Source: Mesorhizobium sp. AR10 (GTDB lineage: Bacteria; Pseudomonadota; Alphaproteobacteria; Rhizobiales; Rhizobiaceae). Taken from it: 64,000 bases of DNA. How positions within the stretch are numbered: position 1 is the stretch's first letter; each line of letters begins with the position of its first letter. The translations under genes were made by a program, and so were the position numbers. Of the stretch, positions 25,136 to 33,414 are shown piece after piece. Location of the stretch: contig NZ_CP080524.1 of NCBI RefSeq assembly GCF_024746795.1, positions 930,001 to 994,000 on the forward strand. Direction: 5' to 3'. The notes below the pieces were generated by a model, which saw only the letters and a list, made by a program, of their open reading frames with translations, ran no database searches and was not told where the DNA came from.

Positions 25136-25209
25136 ATTACGACGATTGCAGCAATATGCGACTGTGGCCCGCACAAGGCAAGGACCAGTCGCCGACAAGG
25201 AGTGAAAAA

Positions 25210-25374
25210 ATGAGCTTGATACAGCGCAACCCCCTCACGCATGAGGAGGAATTCAAATACGCCAAGCTGGCAATGGAATGGTATGGCTGGGGCTCGCCCA
25301 TCGGCCTCGGCATCCTGCTGGTGGCGCTGGCCGCCGCCGCCGTGCTGGTGCGCATCGCCGTCTACGGCCTGTAA
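25210..25374 (+). CDS. 54-residue single-pass membrane protein
   Basis: A short protein beginning MSLIQRNPLTHEEEFKYAKL, with an amphipathic N-terminal half and one TM segment (about 28-50, GSPIGLGILLVALAAAAVLV). AAGGAG lies 8 bp ahead of the ATG, a good ribosome site. The frame is open to 25156 without similarity. It resembles small conserved rhizobial membrane proteins of unknown role. It is divergent from the MarR gene, and a GC-rich hairpin follows it at 25405, so it is probably a monocistronic MarR target, which is inference. Confidence 0.75.
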   Translation: MSLIQRNPLTHEEEFKYAKLAMEWYGWGSPIGLGILLVALAAAAVLVRIAVYGL

Positions 25375-25404
25375 GTCAAAACAATCTTCCCAAAGGCGCG
25401 CCAA

Positions 25405-25447
25405 GGCGGCGCCGGCTCCTGTCACAGGCGCCGGCGCCGCCTGCTTT
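25405..25447 (+). terminator. GC-rich hairpin after the small membrane protein gene
   Basis: GGCGGCGCCGGC (25405-25416) pairs with GCCGGCGCCGCC (25430-25441), followed by TGCTTTT. The stem is very stable and the T run weak. It lies 30 bp past the stop codon and before the convergent GMC gene. Confidence 0.65.
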
Positions 25448-25472
25448 TGGACTTAAGACGGCGATGACTGCG

Positions 25473-26912
25473 TCACACAGTGATGATCTTGCTGAGATGC
25501 TCGCCCAGCCGGCAGGCCAATGCGGTGATCGTCGTCGTCGGATTGCATTCACCCGAGGTGCAGAACACCGAGGAGCCGCCGATATAGAGATTGTCCATGC
25601 CGTGCACCTTCGAGTTGCTGTCGACCACGCTTTTGGTCACGTCGGTGCCCATGCGCGTGCCACCCATGTGATGATGGCCGGCCAGTTCCTCATTGGTCGG
25701 ATAGTCTCCACCATTGGTAAGCCAGTCGGCGATGCGCACTCGCCCGAGATCCTTCTGGATTAGCGTCGTACCGAACAGCTTCAGTCCCTCCAGGAGGGTG
25801 CGGTGTTCCAACTCCGATTTTTTCCAATGCAGTTCGATGCGCGGCACGCCGGCATGGTCGACCTCGGTTTTCGACAGTTCGATCTGGTTCGAGGCCTGCG
25901 GTGCCTGCTCCCAGGCGACATAGAGCTGGGCAGCGCAGCGCAGGTTCTGGCTGAGTTGATAGGCCACCCATTCAGCCGCGTCGGGGGCTGTGCAAGCGAG
26001 GTCGGCGATCAGGCTTTTGATGCCGGCATAAGGCGTTTCGATCAGCCTGATGCCAAAATTCATGATCTGCAGCCGCTCCATCGCGGCAAGCGACGGCGAG
26101 AAGAAGGCCTCGTTGGTGGCATCGACTTCGAACTCACTGTAGTCGGCGAGGATGGCGTTGCCGCCCTCGAAGGTCGGATGCTCCATCCAGTAGCGGCCGA
26201 GAGCCGTGGCGTTCGGCACCACGCCGCCGTTCGAGCGCTGGTTCGACCACAGAAGCAAGCGCGAGTTTTCCAGCCCGCCGGTGCAGACGATGAAATAGTC
26301 GGCGGTGAAGGAGCCGGCATCCTGTCCGTTCGACCATAGTTTGGCGCCGGTCACTCGTCTGCCGTCACCGGCAAGCTCGGTGGCATAGGTGTTGAGCACC
26401 ACGGCGATGTGGCGGCTCTTGTCGAGCTCGTCGGCGAATTTTTCGCCGAAACGCACCGCCGGGCTCTTGATCAGCTGCACCCAGCGAATGTCGTCCGAGA
26501 TCACCACATCCGGGCGGAAATCGGACAGTTCGAGGATGTCGTGGACTTCCGGCAGAAAGGGTTCGATGTCGGCACGGCTGATCGGCCAGCCGGTATCCGG
26601 CGCCCAGGCCTTGGGCTCGAAATCCTGGCTGTCCAGCACCCGGCACCAGCCGGCCCAGTGATTGGAGCTGCCACCCATGAAGCGCAGCCGGGTGATGTCG
26701 AGATCGAAATAGGGATCGCCGACCGTGGTGCCGCGGTAGAAATCCTGTGACTCATCGCTGAACTCGCGGGAGCCCGCCTCCAGCACCACAACCGGAATGC
26801 CGGCAGCGCCAAGCTTCCTGGCGATTGTGATGCCGGCAGGCCCAGAGCCAAGGATGCAGACCTTGGCGGTAAAGTTCGCCGCGCCAAACGCCGCGTAGCT
26901 GTCGAAGATCAT
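25473..26912 (-). CDS. GMC family oxidoreductase (FAD-dependent)
   Basis: A 479-residue flavoenzyme. The N-terminal Rossmann FAD motif is VCILGSGPAGITIARKLG (about 18-35); other conserved parts are RLRFMGGSSNHWAGWCRVLD, VCTGGLENSRLLL and the C-terminal HHHMGGTRMG and SGECNPTTTITALA. These match the choline dehydrogenase/gluconate dehydrogenase large subunit class acting on alcohols or sugars. It has no signal of its own. It overlaps by ATGA the stop of a 55-residue protein with a twin-arginine signal, suggesting joint export of a folded FAD enzyme. No cytochrome subunit gene is adjacent, and the substrate is unknown. Confidence 0.93.
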   Translation of the reverse strand: MIFDSYAAFGAANFTAKVCILGSGPAGITIARKLGAAGIPVVVLEAGSREFSDESQDFYRGTTVGDPYFDLDITRLRFMGGSSNHWAGWCRVLDSQDFEPKAWAPDTGWPISRADIEPFLPEVHDILELSDFRPDVVISDDIRWVQLIKSPAVRFGEKFADELDKSRHIAVVLNTYATELAGDGRRVTGAKLWSNGQDAGSFTADYFIVCTGGLENSRLLLWSNQRSNGGVVPNATALGRYWMEHPTFEGGNAILADYSEFEVDATNEAFFSPSLAAMERLQIMNFGIRLIETPYAGIKSLIADLACTAPDAAEWVAYQLSQNLRCAAQLYVAWEQAPQASNQIELSKTEVDHAGVPRIELHWKKSELEHRTLLEGLKLFGTTLIQKDLGRVRIADWLTNGGDYPTNEELAGHHHMGGTRMGTDVTKSVVDSNSKVHGMDNLYIGGSSVFCTSGECNPTTTITALACRLGEHLSKIITV

Positions 26913-27076
26913 GCCAGGTCGCTCCTCTTGAGGATCCAACCATTGACCTCGACGATCTCATCTGGATCGGCATGGGAGGGATCGGCATCAGGCAAACTGC
27001 GAAACAGCGACAGGGCCGGCAATGCGATCAGCGCCTGCACGATCGCGCGGCGCGATATTTTCTTGAAGAAACTCAT
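26909..27076 (-). CDS. 55-residue twin-arginine-signal protein coupled to the GMC oxidoreductase
   Basis: MSFFKKISRRAIVQALIALP is a Tat-like start: a basic region with twin Arg at 9-10, then a hydrophobic stretch to about 27. After it only about 28 residues remain (PDADPSHADPDEIVEVNGWI and a short tail). Its TGA overlaps the ATG of the GMC gene, so the two are translationally coupled. It may be a minimal small subunit that carries the oxidoreductase through the Tat system, as the small subunits of some membrane-bound sugar dehydrogenases do, but it is far shorter than those (usually over 150 residues). ATG 27076 is preferred over 27241. Confidence 0.7.
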   Translation of the reverse strand: MSFFKKISRRAIVQALIALPALSLFRSLPDADPSHADPDEIVEVNGWILKRSDLA

Positions 27077-27248
27077 GACACGTCTCTCGATTTGGCTTCG
27101 ATCCAACGCATGGCGTTCCCTGAACGGCACACGTGCCCAGGAGAAGCCAGACTCGTGCCAAGCCTTAGCCTGAAACCTGCTTTCAACCGGGTAAACGGCA
27201 TGGCTGAGCGAAAACAAGGTTAGGAATTTCTTACCGGCCACGGGCGCT

Positions 27249-28010
27249 TCAGGCGGCTTCGGAAATGTCCCGATCGAGGATCGACAGATTGCGGCCCCGA
27301 TGCTTGGCCTCGTAGAGCCGCCGGTCGGCGGCGCGCATCAGTTCCGACACATTGGCGTCTTCGCCGCAGGTGATGCCGCCGATGCTGACGGTCAACGGAA
27401 CCGTTCGCTCGTCGACGGGACGGAAACGGATCAGTTCGACTTCGCGGCGGATGCGCTCGGCGACACGTTTGGCTTCCTGTTCGGTGGCGCCGACCAGAAA
27501 CGCGCCGAATTCCTCGCCGCCGATGCGACCGAGCACGTCACCGCCGCGCACGCCGCGCTGGATCGCGCTGGCGATCAGCAGCAGCGCGTCATCGCCGGTC
27601 AGATGACCGTAGCTGTCGTTGATGGCCTTGAAATGATCGGCATCGACGATCAGCAGCGCGCCGCGATCGGATTTGCGCCGGGAGCCGTCGAGCGCTGCAA
27701 AGAAGCTCTCGCGGTTGAGCATGCCGGTCATGTCGTCGCGGCTCGCCTTTTCCGACAGGCGCCGGTGCGCGGCAGCAAGCTGGGCGTGGGCGCGGGCAAG
27801 TTCGCGATGCGCGCTTTTCAGCCTGTCGCTCTGCCAGACGGTGCTGGCGGTGGCGATCCAGGCGAGGGCCAGCGGACAGACCGTCGATGTCAGCCAGATG
27901 GTGCGGTTGATCGGGAAGCCCATTGCCGGAACGATGATCAGCGTCAACAGAAGCGAGACTGCGACGGAGGCGAAAGCGATGGCGGCGGACTTTAGAAATA
28001 TGCGATTCAT
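27249..28010 (-). CDS. diguanylate cyclase (GGDEF domain) with two TM segments
   Basis: A 253-residue protein: TM segments at about 10-30 and 38-57, a short coiled coil (about 62-90), then a GGDEF domain. The active site is IGGEEFGAF (164-168, GGEEF, an active variant), and RGGD at 155-158 is a proper inhibitory I-site five residues upstream, so product feedback is expected. DDMTGMLNRESFF and DADHFKAINDSYGH are the substrate and metal motifs. It makes cyclic-di-GMP from two GTP. ATG 28010 follows GGGAG; the longer frame to 28118 is rejected. Confidence 0.94.
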   Translation of the reverse strand: MNRIFLKSAAIAFASVAVSLLLTLIIVPAMGFPINRTIWLTSTVCPLALAWIATASTVWQSDRLKSAHRELARAHAQLAAAHRRLSEKASRDDMTGMLNRESFFAALDGSRRKSDRGALLIVDADHFKAINDSYGHLTGDDALLLIASAIQRGVRGGDVLGRIGGEEFGAFLVGATEQEAKRVAERIRREVELIRFRPVDERTVPLTVSIGGITCGEDANVSELMRAADRRLYEAKHRGRNLSILDRDISEAA

Positions 28011-28184
28011 CGCTGGCTCCCACTGAACCGTCTCTGTGCCAGCAAGCCCTGAAGGTCCCCTTTCGGCGATGCCTAAAATTTGAATCGTGGCGCCATTTTT
28101 GCGACTTTTGTCGCGCATAAGTTGTGGATAACCCGCTGCCAGAAAACGGTTCGAACCCTAATTGTTTCGTGCCATAAGGAACGC

Positions 28185-28892
28185 ATGACCACGCTGCCCG
28201 ATCCCGCCCGCTTCGCCCATGTCACCGACTGGGTGTTCGATCTCGACAACACGCTTTATCCGCACCATTCGAACCTGTTTTCGCAGATCGACGTCAAGAT
28301 GACCGCCTATATCGGGGAGCTGCTGACGCTGCCGCGCGACGATGCGCGCAAGCTGCAGAAGGAACTCTACCTGGAGTATGGCACGACGCTGAACGGGCTG
28401 ATGACGCGCCATGGCATCGACCCCGACGACTTTCTCGAGAAGGTCCATGACATCGATTATTCATGGCTGGTGCCCGATCCTGTGCTCGGCACCGCGATCC
28501 GCCAGCTTCCCGGCCGCAAGTTCATCTTTACCAATGGCGACCGTAGGCATGCCGAACGCACCGCGCGCCAGCTCGGCATACTCGACCATTTCGACGACAT
28601 CTTCGATATCGTCGCCGCCGGGATGAACCCCAAGCCGGCGCGCCAGACCTACGAAAAGTTTGCCGAACTCCACGCCGTCACTGGCCACAATGCGGTGATG
28701 TTCGAGGATCTCGCTCGCAACCTGTCGGTGCCGAAATCACTCGGCATGACCACGGTGCTCGTCGTGCCGCGCAACTTCGAGCCGACTTTTTCGGAAATCT
28801 GGGAGCGCGACCCGGGCGATAAGGACGACGTGGATTTCGTCACCGACGACCTCGCAGGCTTCCTAACGACAATCGTCGAAGTTGTGGCCTGA
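28185..28892 (+). CDS. HAD-family pyrimidine 5'-nucleotidase
   Basis: A 235-residue haloacid-dehalogenase-like phosphatase. Motif I is WVFDLDNTLYPHHSNLF (catalytic Asp pair near 16-18), motif II KFIFTNGDRRHAERTARQLG, motif III Lys in GMNPKPARQTYEKF, and motif IV VMFEDLARNL. The DxDNTLYP form and TNGDxxHA are those of the SDT1/PHM8 pyrimidine nucleotidase group. AAGGA lies 7 bp before ATG 28185. It sits between argB and dapD, a place where related alphaproteobacteria commonly carry it. Role: dephosphorylation of UMP/CMP or overflow metabolites. Confidence 0.92.
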   Translation: MTTLPDPARFAHVTDWVFDLDNTLYPHHSNLFSQIDVKMTAYIGELLTLPRDDARKLQKELYLEYGTTLNGLMTRHGIDPDDFLEKVHDIDYSWLVPDPVLGTAIRQLPGRKFIFTNGDRRHAERTARQLGILDHFDDIFDIVAAGMNPKPARQTYEKFAELHAVTGHNAVMFEDLARNLSVPKSLGMTTVLVVPRNFEPTFSEIWERDPGDKDDVDFVTDDLAGFLTTIVEVVA

Positions 28893-28916
28893 GGCGATCC
28901 GCAGACAGCCGACATC

Positions 28917-29768
28917 TCAGCCCGGCTCTCCCAACTTGTAGAAGCGGCTGATGATCCCCCAGGCCTCGTCGGCGGTGTCGACGAAATCGATGATGTCCTG
29001 GTCGCCGGGCGTGATCGTGCCTTGCTCGGCAAGGAAATCCAGGTCGATTGCCCGTTTCCAGAAGGCCTTGCCGAACAGGATCACCGGCACACGCTCCATG
29101 CGGCCGGTCTGGATCAAGGTCAGCGTCTCGAAAAATTCGTCCATCGTGCCGAAGCCGCCCGGGAACACCGCAACGGCCTTGGCGCGCATGACGAAATGCA
29201 TCTTGCGGATGGCGAAATAGTGGAAATTGAAACAGAGTTCCGGCGTCACATAGGCGTTCGGCGCCTGCTCGTGCGGCAGCACGATGTTGAGGCCGATCGA
29301 CGGTGCGCCGACATCGTCGGCACCGCGATTGCCGGCCTCCATGACGCCGGGCCCGCCACCGGTGATCACGACGAATTCGCGATAATAGGAGGCGGCCGAT
29401 TGCTGCGAGCAAAGACGGGCGAACTTGCGCGCCTCTTCGTAGTATTTGCTGTTCTCCTCGAGGTTCTTCTTCTGCGTCTCGTTCTTGGCCGCCCAAGCTT
29501 CGCCGCCGGGCTCGGGGATGCGCGCGCCGCCGAACAGGATCACCGTCGAGCGGATGCCGCGTTCGGCCAGGATCATCTCCGGCTTCAGGAGTTCGAGCTG
29601 CAGCCGCACCGCGCGCAACTCGCGCCGTGTCATGAAATCCGGGTCGTTCCAGGCCAGCCGATAGGTTTCAGCGCGCGTCTGCGGCGTGTCCGGCACGCTT
29701 TTCGAGCGCTCCAGATCCTCGTCCGAATGCGGCAGCGGCGTCCACCCCGCCTTTTCCATAGGAGTCAT
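28917..29768 (-). CDS. LOG family protein (TIGR00730-type Rossmann)
   Basis: A 283-residue protein with the two LOG signatures: VITGGGPGVMEAGNRGADD, with the PGGxGTxxE counterpart AVFPGGFGTMDEFFE. Such proteins are cytokinin riboside 5'-monophosphate phosphoribohydrolases or nucleotide 5'-monophosphate nucleosidases; this longer form with about 80 N-terminal residues before the Rossmann domain belongs to the nucleosidase-like (PpnN-related) group more than the short plant-type LOGs. The frame begins at TTG 29786, but ATG 29768 is preferred. It is convergent with the nucleotidase gene, both acting on nucleotides. Confidence 0.9.
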   Translation of the reverse strand: MTPMEKAGWTPLPHSDEDLERSKSVPDTPQTRAETYRLAWNDPDFMTRRELRAVRLQLELLKPEMILAERGIRSTVILFGGARIPEPGGEAWAAKNETQKKNLEENSKYYEEARKFARLCSQQSAASYYREFVVITGGGPGVMEAGNRGADDVGAPSIGLNIVLPHEQAPNAYVTPELCFNFHYFAIRKMHFVMRAKAVAVFPGGFGTMDEFFETLTLIQTGRMERVPVILFGKAFWKRAIDLDFLAEQGTITPGDQDIIDFVDTADEAWGIISRFYKLGEPG

Positions 29769-29913
29769 ATGCTTTACCCGTCCCAATAATTCACTTGCGC
29801 CGTCCCATGGCGCACGCGCGATTGACCCCCAATTCGCCTTAACATAGGGTCCGCGCGACTTTCAAAACAGGTTAAGGCGCTGCCCCTTAACAGCTTGGTA
29901 ACGGAGCGAAATC

Positions 29914-30768
29914 ATGTCGAAGCCCGATCTGGCGAGCCTCGAAAGGACCATCGAGAAGGCCTTCGAAGAACGTGACACGATTTCGACCGCCACGCGCGGC
30001 GAAACGCGCGATGCCATCCAGTCGGCGCTCGACCTGCTCGACCGGGGCACCGCCCGCGTCGCCGAGCGCCAGGAGGACGGCAAGTGGCACGTCAACCAGT
30101 GGCTGAAGAAGGCGGTGCTGCTGTCGTTCCGGCTCAATCCGATGGAGATCATCAAGGGTGGCCCCGGCGAGGCGGTGTGGTGGGACAAGGTGCCGTCGAA
30201 ATTCGACGGCTGGAGCGCTGTCGATTTCGAGAAGGCAGGGTTCCGCGCGGTGCCGTCATCGATCGTTCGCCGCTCCGCCTATGTCGCGCCGGGCGCCGTG
30301 CTGATGCCGTCCTTCGTCAATGTCGGCGCCTATGTCGACAGCGGCACCATGGTCGACACATGGGCTTCCGTCGGCTCCTGCGCCCAGATCGGCAAGAACG
30401 TGCATCTGTCGGGCGGCGTCGGCATCGGCGGCGTGCTGGAGCCGATGCAGGCCGGCCCGACCATCATCGAGGACAATTGTTTCATCGGCGCGCGCTCCGA
30501 AGTGGTCGAAGGCTGCATCGTGCGCGAAGGCTCGGTGCTCGGCATGGGTGTCTTCATCGGCCAGTCGACCAAGATCGTCGACCGCGCCACCGGCGAGGTT
30601 TTCTACGGCGAAGTGCCGCCCAATTCGGTGGTTGTGGCCGGCACGATGCCGGGCAATAACGTGCCGGGCGAAAACTGGGGCCCCAGCCTCTACTGCGCCG
30701 TCATCGTCAAGCGCGTCGACGCCAAGACGCGTTCGAAGACTTCGATCAACGAGCTGCTGCGCGATTGA
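29914..30768 (+). CDS. dapD: 2,3,4,5-tetrahydropyridine-2,6-dicarboxylate N-succinyltransferase
   Basis: A 284-residue DapD. The N-terminal helical domain ([50 protein letters not shown]) is followed by the left-handed beta helix: [54 protein letters not shown], and the C-terminal NELLRD. It succinylates tetrahydrodipicolinate with succinyl-CoA in the lysine/diaminopimelate pathway. dapE, a later step, is 2.6 kb downstream on the same strand. The ATG has a weak GGAG-like site (ACGGAG). Confidence 0.98.
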   Translation: MSKPDLASLERTIEKAFEERDTISTATRGETRDAIQSALDLLDRGTARVAERQEDGKWHVNQWLKKAVLLSFRLNPMEIIKGGPGEAVWWDKVPSKFDGWSAVDFEKAGFRAVPSSIVRRSAYVAPGAVLMPSFVNVGAYVDSGTMVDTWASVGSCAQIGKNVHLSGGVGIGGVLEPMQAGPTIIEDNCFIGARSEVVEGCIVREGSVLGMGVFIGQSTKIVDRATGEVFYGEVPPNSVVVAGTMPGNNVPGENWGPSLYCAVIVKRVDAKTRSKTSINELLRD

Positions 30769-30844
30769 TCTTTCCTGAAAACAGACGCACCTTCCGCCAG
30801 CGCGACAATGCGTCGCGCCTGGACGTCAATCTTGGAGGGGTGAC

Positions 30845-31198
30845 ATGGACTGGAAATATCTGCTGACAAGCTATGAGGGCCGTATCAATCGCGGCAAGTT
30901 CTGGGCGTGCATTGGTGTCATATTCGCCGGCGCTATTATCGCGATGATCATCGACAACATAATCGGCACGACATTCAATGGCGTGCCATATGGTTTCGTC
31001 TATGTGTTATACGGGCTGGCCATGATCTATTCGGTCTTTGCCGTCTATGCCAAGCGCTGGCATGACCGCGACAAGTCAGGCTGGTGGTCGCTGATCGGGC
31101 TCGTACCGGTCATCGGCGCAATCTGGCTGCTGGTAGAACTCGGCATTCTCGAAGGCACCAGAGGTGCCAATCAATATGGACCGGACCCGCTTGCCTGA
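30845..31198 (+). CDS. DUF805 membrane protein 1
   Basis: A 117-residue inner-membrane protein of the DUF805 family: MDWKYLLTSYEGRINRGKFW (the family opening with GRINR), three or four TM segments, the YAKRWHDRDKSGWWSLI signature and the ending EGTRGANQYGPDPL (PNxYGPDP-like). Function unknown. GGAGGGG lies 8 bp before the ATG. Its end overlaps the start of a second DUF805 gene by about 23 bp, so they form a pair. A 7-bp stem hairpin (30800-30818, GCGCGAC/GTCGCGC) precedes it. Confidence 0.92.
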   Translation: MDWKYLLTSYEGRINRGKFWACIGVIFAGAIIAMIIDNIIGTTFNGVPYGFVYVLYGLAMIYSVFAVYAKRWHDRDKSGWWSLIGLVPVIGAIWLLVELGILEGTRGANQYGPDPLA

Positions 31199-31568
31199 CA
31201 GACCAGATCTCACTTGGCTTTTCTTCAAAACCTCGGGCCGCGTCAGCCGCGCGGCCTATTTTCTTGGCGGATTGCTCGTCGCCATCATCCAGGCCTTCCC
31301 GCTCTATCGCTTCACGCTGGTGCCCGAAGGCACGACCGAGAGCAACATGTGGTCGTTCATCTTCTTCATCGCCTTCATCGCCTCGCTATGGTCGAACGTG
31401 GTGCTGGCGGTGAAGCGGCTGCACGACCTCGACAAGCCGGGCATCGCAGCGCTGGTGCTGTTCGTGCCGGTTGTCTCGATCGTCGCCTTCCTTGTGCTTT
31501 GCCTGTTCCCAGGGCAGCCCGGGCCCAACCGCTACGGCAAACGCACCAACGCACCAGCTGATTCCTAA
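31176..31568 (+). CDS. DUF805 membrane protein 2
   Basis: A second DUF805 protein of about 130 residues: WLFFKTSGRVSRAAYFLGGL (GRxSRxxY signature), four hydrophobic segments, VVLAVKRLHDLDKPGIAALV (the RLHDxxKxG signature) and GQPGPNRYGK at the end. ATG 31176 or 31164; both lie inside the end of the first DUF805 gene, in another frame. The tandem, overlapping arrangement suggests the two proteins act together. No function is known for the family. Confidence 0.9.
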   Translation: MDRTRLPDRPDLTWLFFKTSGRVSRAAYFLGGLLVAIIQAFPLYRFTLVPEGTTESNMWSFIFFIAFIASLWSNVVLAVKRLHDLDKPGIAALVLFVPVVSIVAFLVLCLFPGQPGPNRYGKRTNAPADS

Positions 31569-31589
31569 GGGCCGATCGGACACCTCGCC

Positions 31590-32354
31590 ATGCGCTACCG
31601 CACGCTTGATCCGAAACTGATCATCGAGACCGCCGAACGGCTGGAGGAGCGCGTCGCCGCGCGTTTTCCCGATGCCGGCCTGCGCGGCGTCGCCGCCGAA
31701 CTCGTGTCGCTGTCGCGCGATCTGACCAAGGCGGCAAAGGCGCTGGAAGCGCCGATCTGGTGGCTGCGCGGCATCATCGTCGCCATCTTTGTCGCCGGCG
31801 CGCTGATGTTCCTGTTCGTCGGCACCATCCTGCCGCTCTCCCAGGCCGACGATGCGGTGCAGTCGGTGCAAAGCATCGAAGCTTCGATCAATATGATCAT
31901 ACTTGCCGTTCTCGGCTTCCTGGCCTTGATCCGCGCCGAGGAGCGCATCAAGCGCAAGCGGGTCTTTCGTCAGCTTCACGGCCTGCGTTCATTGATCCAC
32001 GTCATCGACATGCACCAGCTGACCAAGGATCCGGCAGCGCTTTCAGCCAATTTCAAGCCGACATCGCATTCGCCTGCCCGCATCACCAACGCCGCGGACC
32101 TGGCGCGCTACCTCGACTATTGCTCCGAAATGCTGTCGATTACCGGCAAGATCGCCGCGCTGTTCGCCCAGTCGGTCAATGACGACGTGGTCATCGACGG
32201 CGTCAACGACATCGAAAACCTGGCGTCCAACCTGTCGCGAAAAATCTGGCAGAAGATCACGCTGATCGAAAGCCACCCGGCGGCGCAACCTGCTCCGGCG
32301 CCAGGCCCGGTGAGCCAAGCCGCGCCGTCTCCGCGGCGCGCACCAAAGCGGTGA
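31590..32354 (+). CDS. hypothetical protein with two TM segments
   Basis: A 254-residue protein not recognised. An N-terminal helical part (MRYRTLDPKLIIETAERLEE) is followed by two TM segments (about 58-82, WLRGIIVAIFVAGALMFLFV, and 98-115, INMIILAVLGFLALI). A soluble C-terminal part (120-235) includes RLHGLRSLIHVIDMHQLTKD-like RQLHGLRSLIHVIDM and LARYLDYCSEMLSITGKIAALF, and a Pro/Ala-rich tail closes it. It follows the second DUF805 gene by 21 bp and could be in the same transcript. The last 98 bp overlap the convergent ketopantoate reductase gene; the overlap covers just the low-complexity tail. Confidence 0.75.
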   Translation: MRYRTLDPKLIIETAERLEERVAARFPDAGLRGVAAELVSLSRDLTKAAKALEAPIWWLRGIIVAIFVAGALMFLFVGTILPLSQADDAVQSVQSIEASINMIILAVLGFLALIRAEERIKRKRVFRQLHGLRSLIHVIDMHQLTKDPAALSANFKPTSHSPARITNAADLARYLDYCSEMLSITGKIAALFAQSVNDDVVIDGVNDIENLASNLSRKIWQKITLIESHPAAQPAPAPGPVSQAAPSPRRAPKR

Positions 32355-33297
32355 CGCTGTTCAGCAGAGGCGCCGGCGTGCCTGCCTTTTGAGCCAGGCC
32401 GAGCACCGCCCCCTGCAGTTCGCCGATCTCGGTCGTCCGGCCGCGCTGGAGATCGTCCCACATCGAAGAGCGCGCTTGAGGATCGATGGCAAGCATGCGC
32501 CGCGCCAAGAGCTTGAACAGCCAGTCCGGCAGCCTGAGCAGGCTTGGCAGCAGCGCAGGAGGCAGGCCAGCAATCCGCGCGGGCTCGACGCCCGATGCCT
32601 TCATTGCCGCCAGCGCCTCGTCGATCTGGCCGGCCAGGATCAGCCGCCAGCGGCGGTCGGCAAGTTCCGCCGCCAGCGGCAGACCGGAAAGCGCCACCAG
32701 CGCATTGTTCAAATTGAGCAGCAGCTTGCCCCACAGCACCGCTGTCATGTCGCCATGTGTTCCGGCCGCAAGCCCTTCGACATCGAGGAGATCGACAAGG
32801 CCGGGCACTCCATCTTCGATCATCACCTTGCCCGCGCTGGCGCGATGCACGCGAAGCGGCAATTCGCTGCCCGGTGACTGGACCACGTTGAATGGCACCA
32901 TGCCCGCCAGCACCCGCGGCCCAGTGAGCGTGGCGCGCAGCCTGTCGGCATTATCGACGCCGTTCTGCAAACTGACCACCACAACGTCCGACCGAGCGTG
33001 GGCGGCAATCAGCGCTGCCATCTCTTCCGTCGCGCCGCTCTTGACCGTCACCAGGATCACATCGGCTCCTGGCAATGCGACCGCCGGTTCGGCGGTGACC
33101 GATAGCCCATCCGGCTTGATGAGGCGGTCGTGGCCATCAAGATCGGTGATGCGCAATCCGTCTTTGCGCAACGCCGAATCGATGCGCGGCCGCGCCAGCA
33201 GAATCACCTGCCGGCCAGCCAGCGCCAGACAGCCGCCGACGTAACAGCCGATGCTGCCGGCGCCGGCAATGGCGATTGTTTTAACCCCCTTGGCCAT
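32257..33297 (-). CDS. 2-dehydropantoate 2-reductase family protein
   Basis: A 346-residue ketopantoate reductase-like enzyme. The N-terminal NADPH motif is IAIAGAGSIGCYVGGCLALAG (about 8-28), then VILVTVKSGATEEMA and VVVSLQNGVDNADRL (conserved Asn). In the C-terminal helical domain the catalytic Lys is in VLWGKLLLNLNNALVAL, and SSMWDDLQRGRTTEIGELQG is the conserved SMxxDxxxGRxTExD-like motif. It would reduce ketopantoate to pantoate in coenzyme A synthesis, or a related 2-ketoacid. ATG 33297 is chosen. It is tail-to-tail with the previous gene with a 98-bp overlap. Confidence 0.92.
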   Translation of the reverse strand: MAKGVKTIAIAGAGSIGCYVGGCLALAGRQVILLARPRIDSALRKDGLRITDLDGHDRLIKPDGLSVTAEPAVALPGADVILVTVKSGATEEMAALIAAHARSDVVVVSLQNGVDNADRLRATLTGPRVLAGMVPFNVVQSPGSELPLRVHRASAGKVMIEDGVPGLVDLLDVEGLAAGTHGDMTAVLWGKLLLNLNNALVALSGLPLAAELADRRWRLILAGQIDEALAAMKASGVEPARIAGLPPALLPSLLRLPDWLFKLLARRMLAIDPQARSSMWDDLQRGRTTEIGELQGAVLGLAQKAGTPAPLLNSVTALVRAAETARLGSPGLAPEQVAPPGGFRSA

Positions 33298-33414
33298 TCG
33301 ATAGTCCCGCCTTGGCCTGCAACTATACGGCATGAAAACCATAATGTCGGCGGCATGGCCGGTCTTCATGTCCGGCCGTGACAGGCCTTCCGCTTTGGAC
33401 TATCGCTTTTGCCC

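Noticed and set aside
26913-27241. Longer 110-residue reading of the Tat-signal protein
   Set aside because: The Tat signal would then be internal. ATG 27076 puts it at the N terminus, where it must be.
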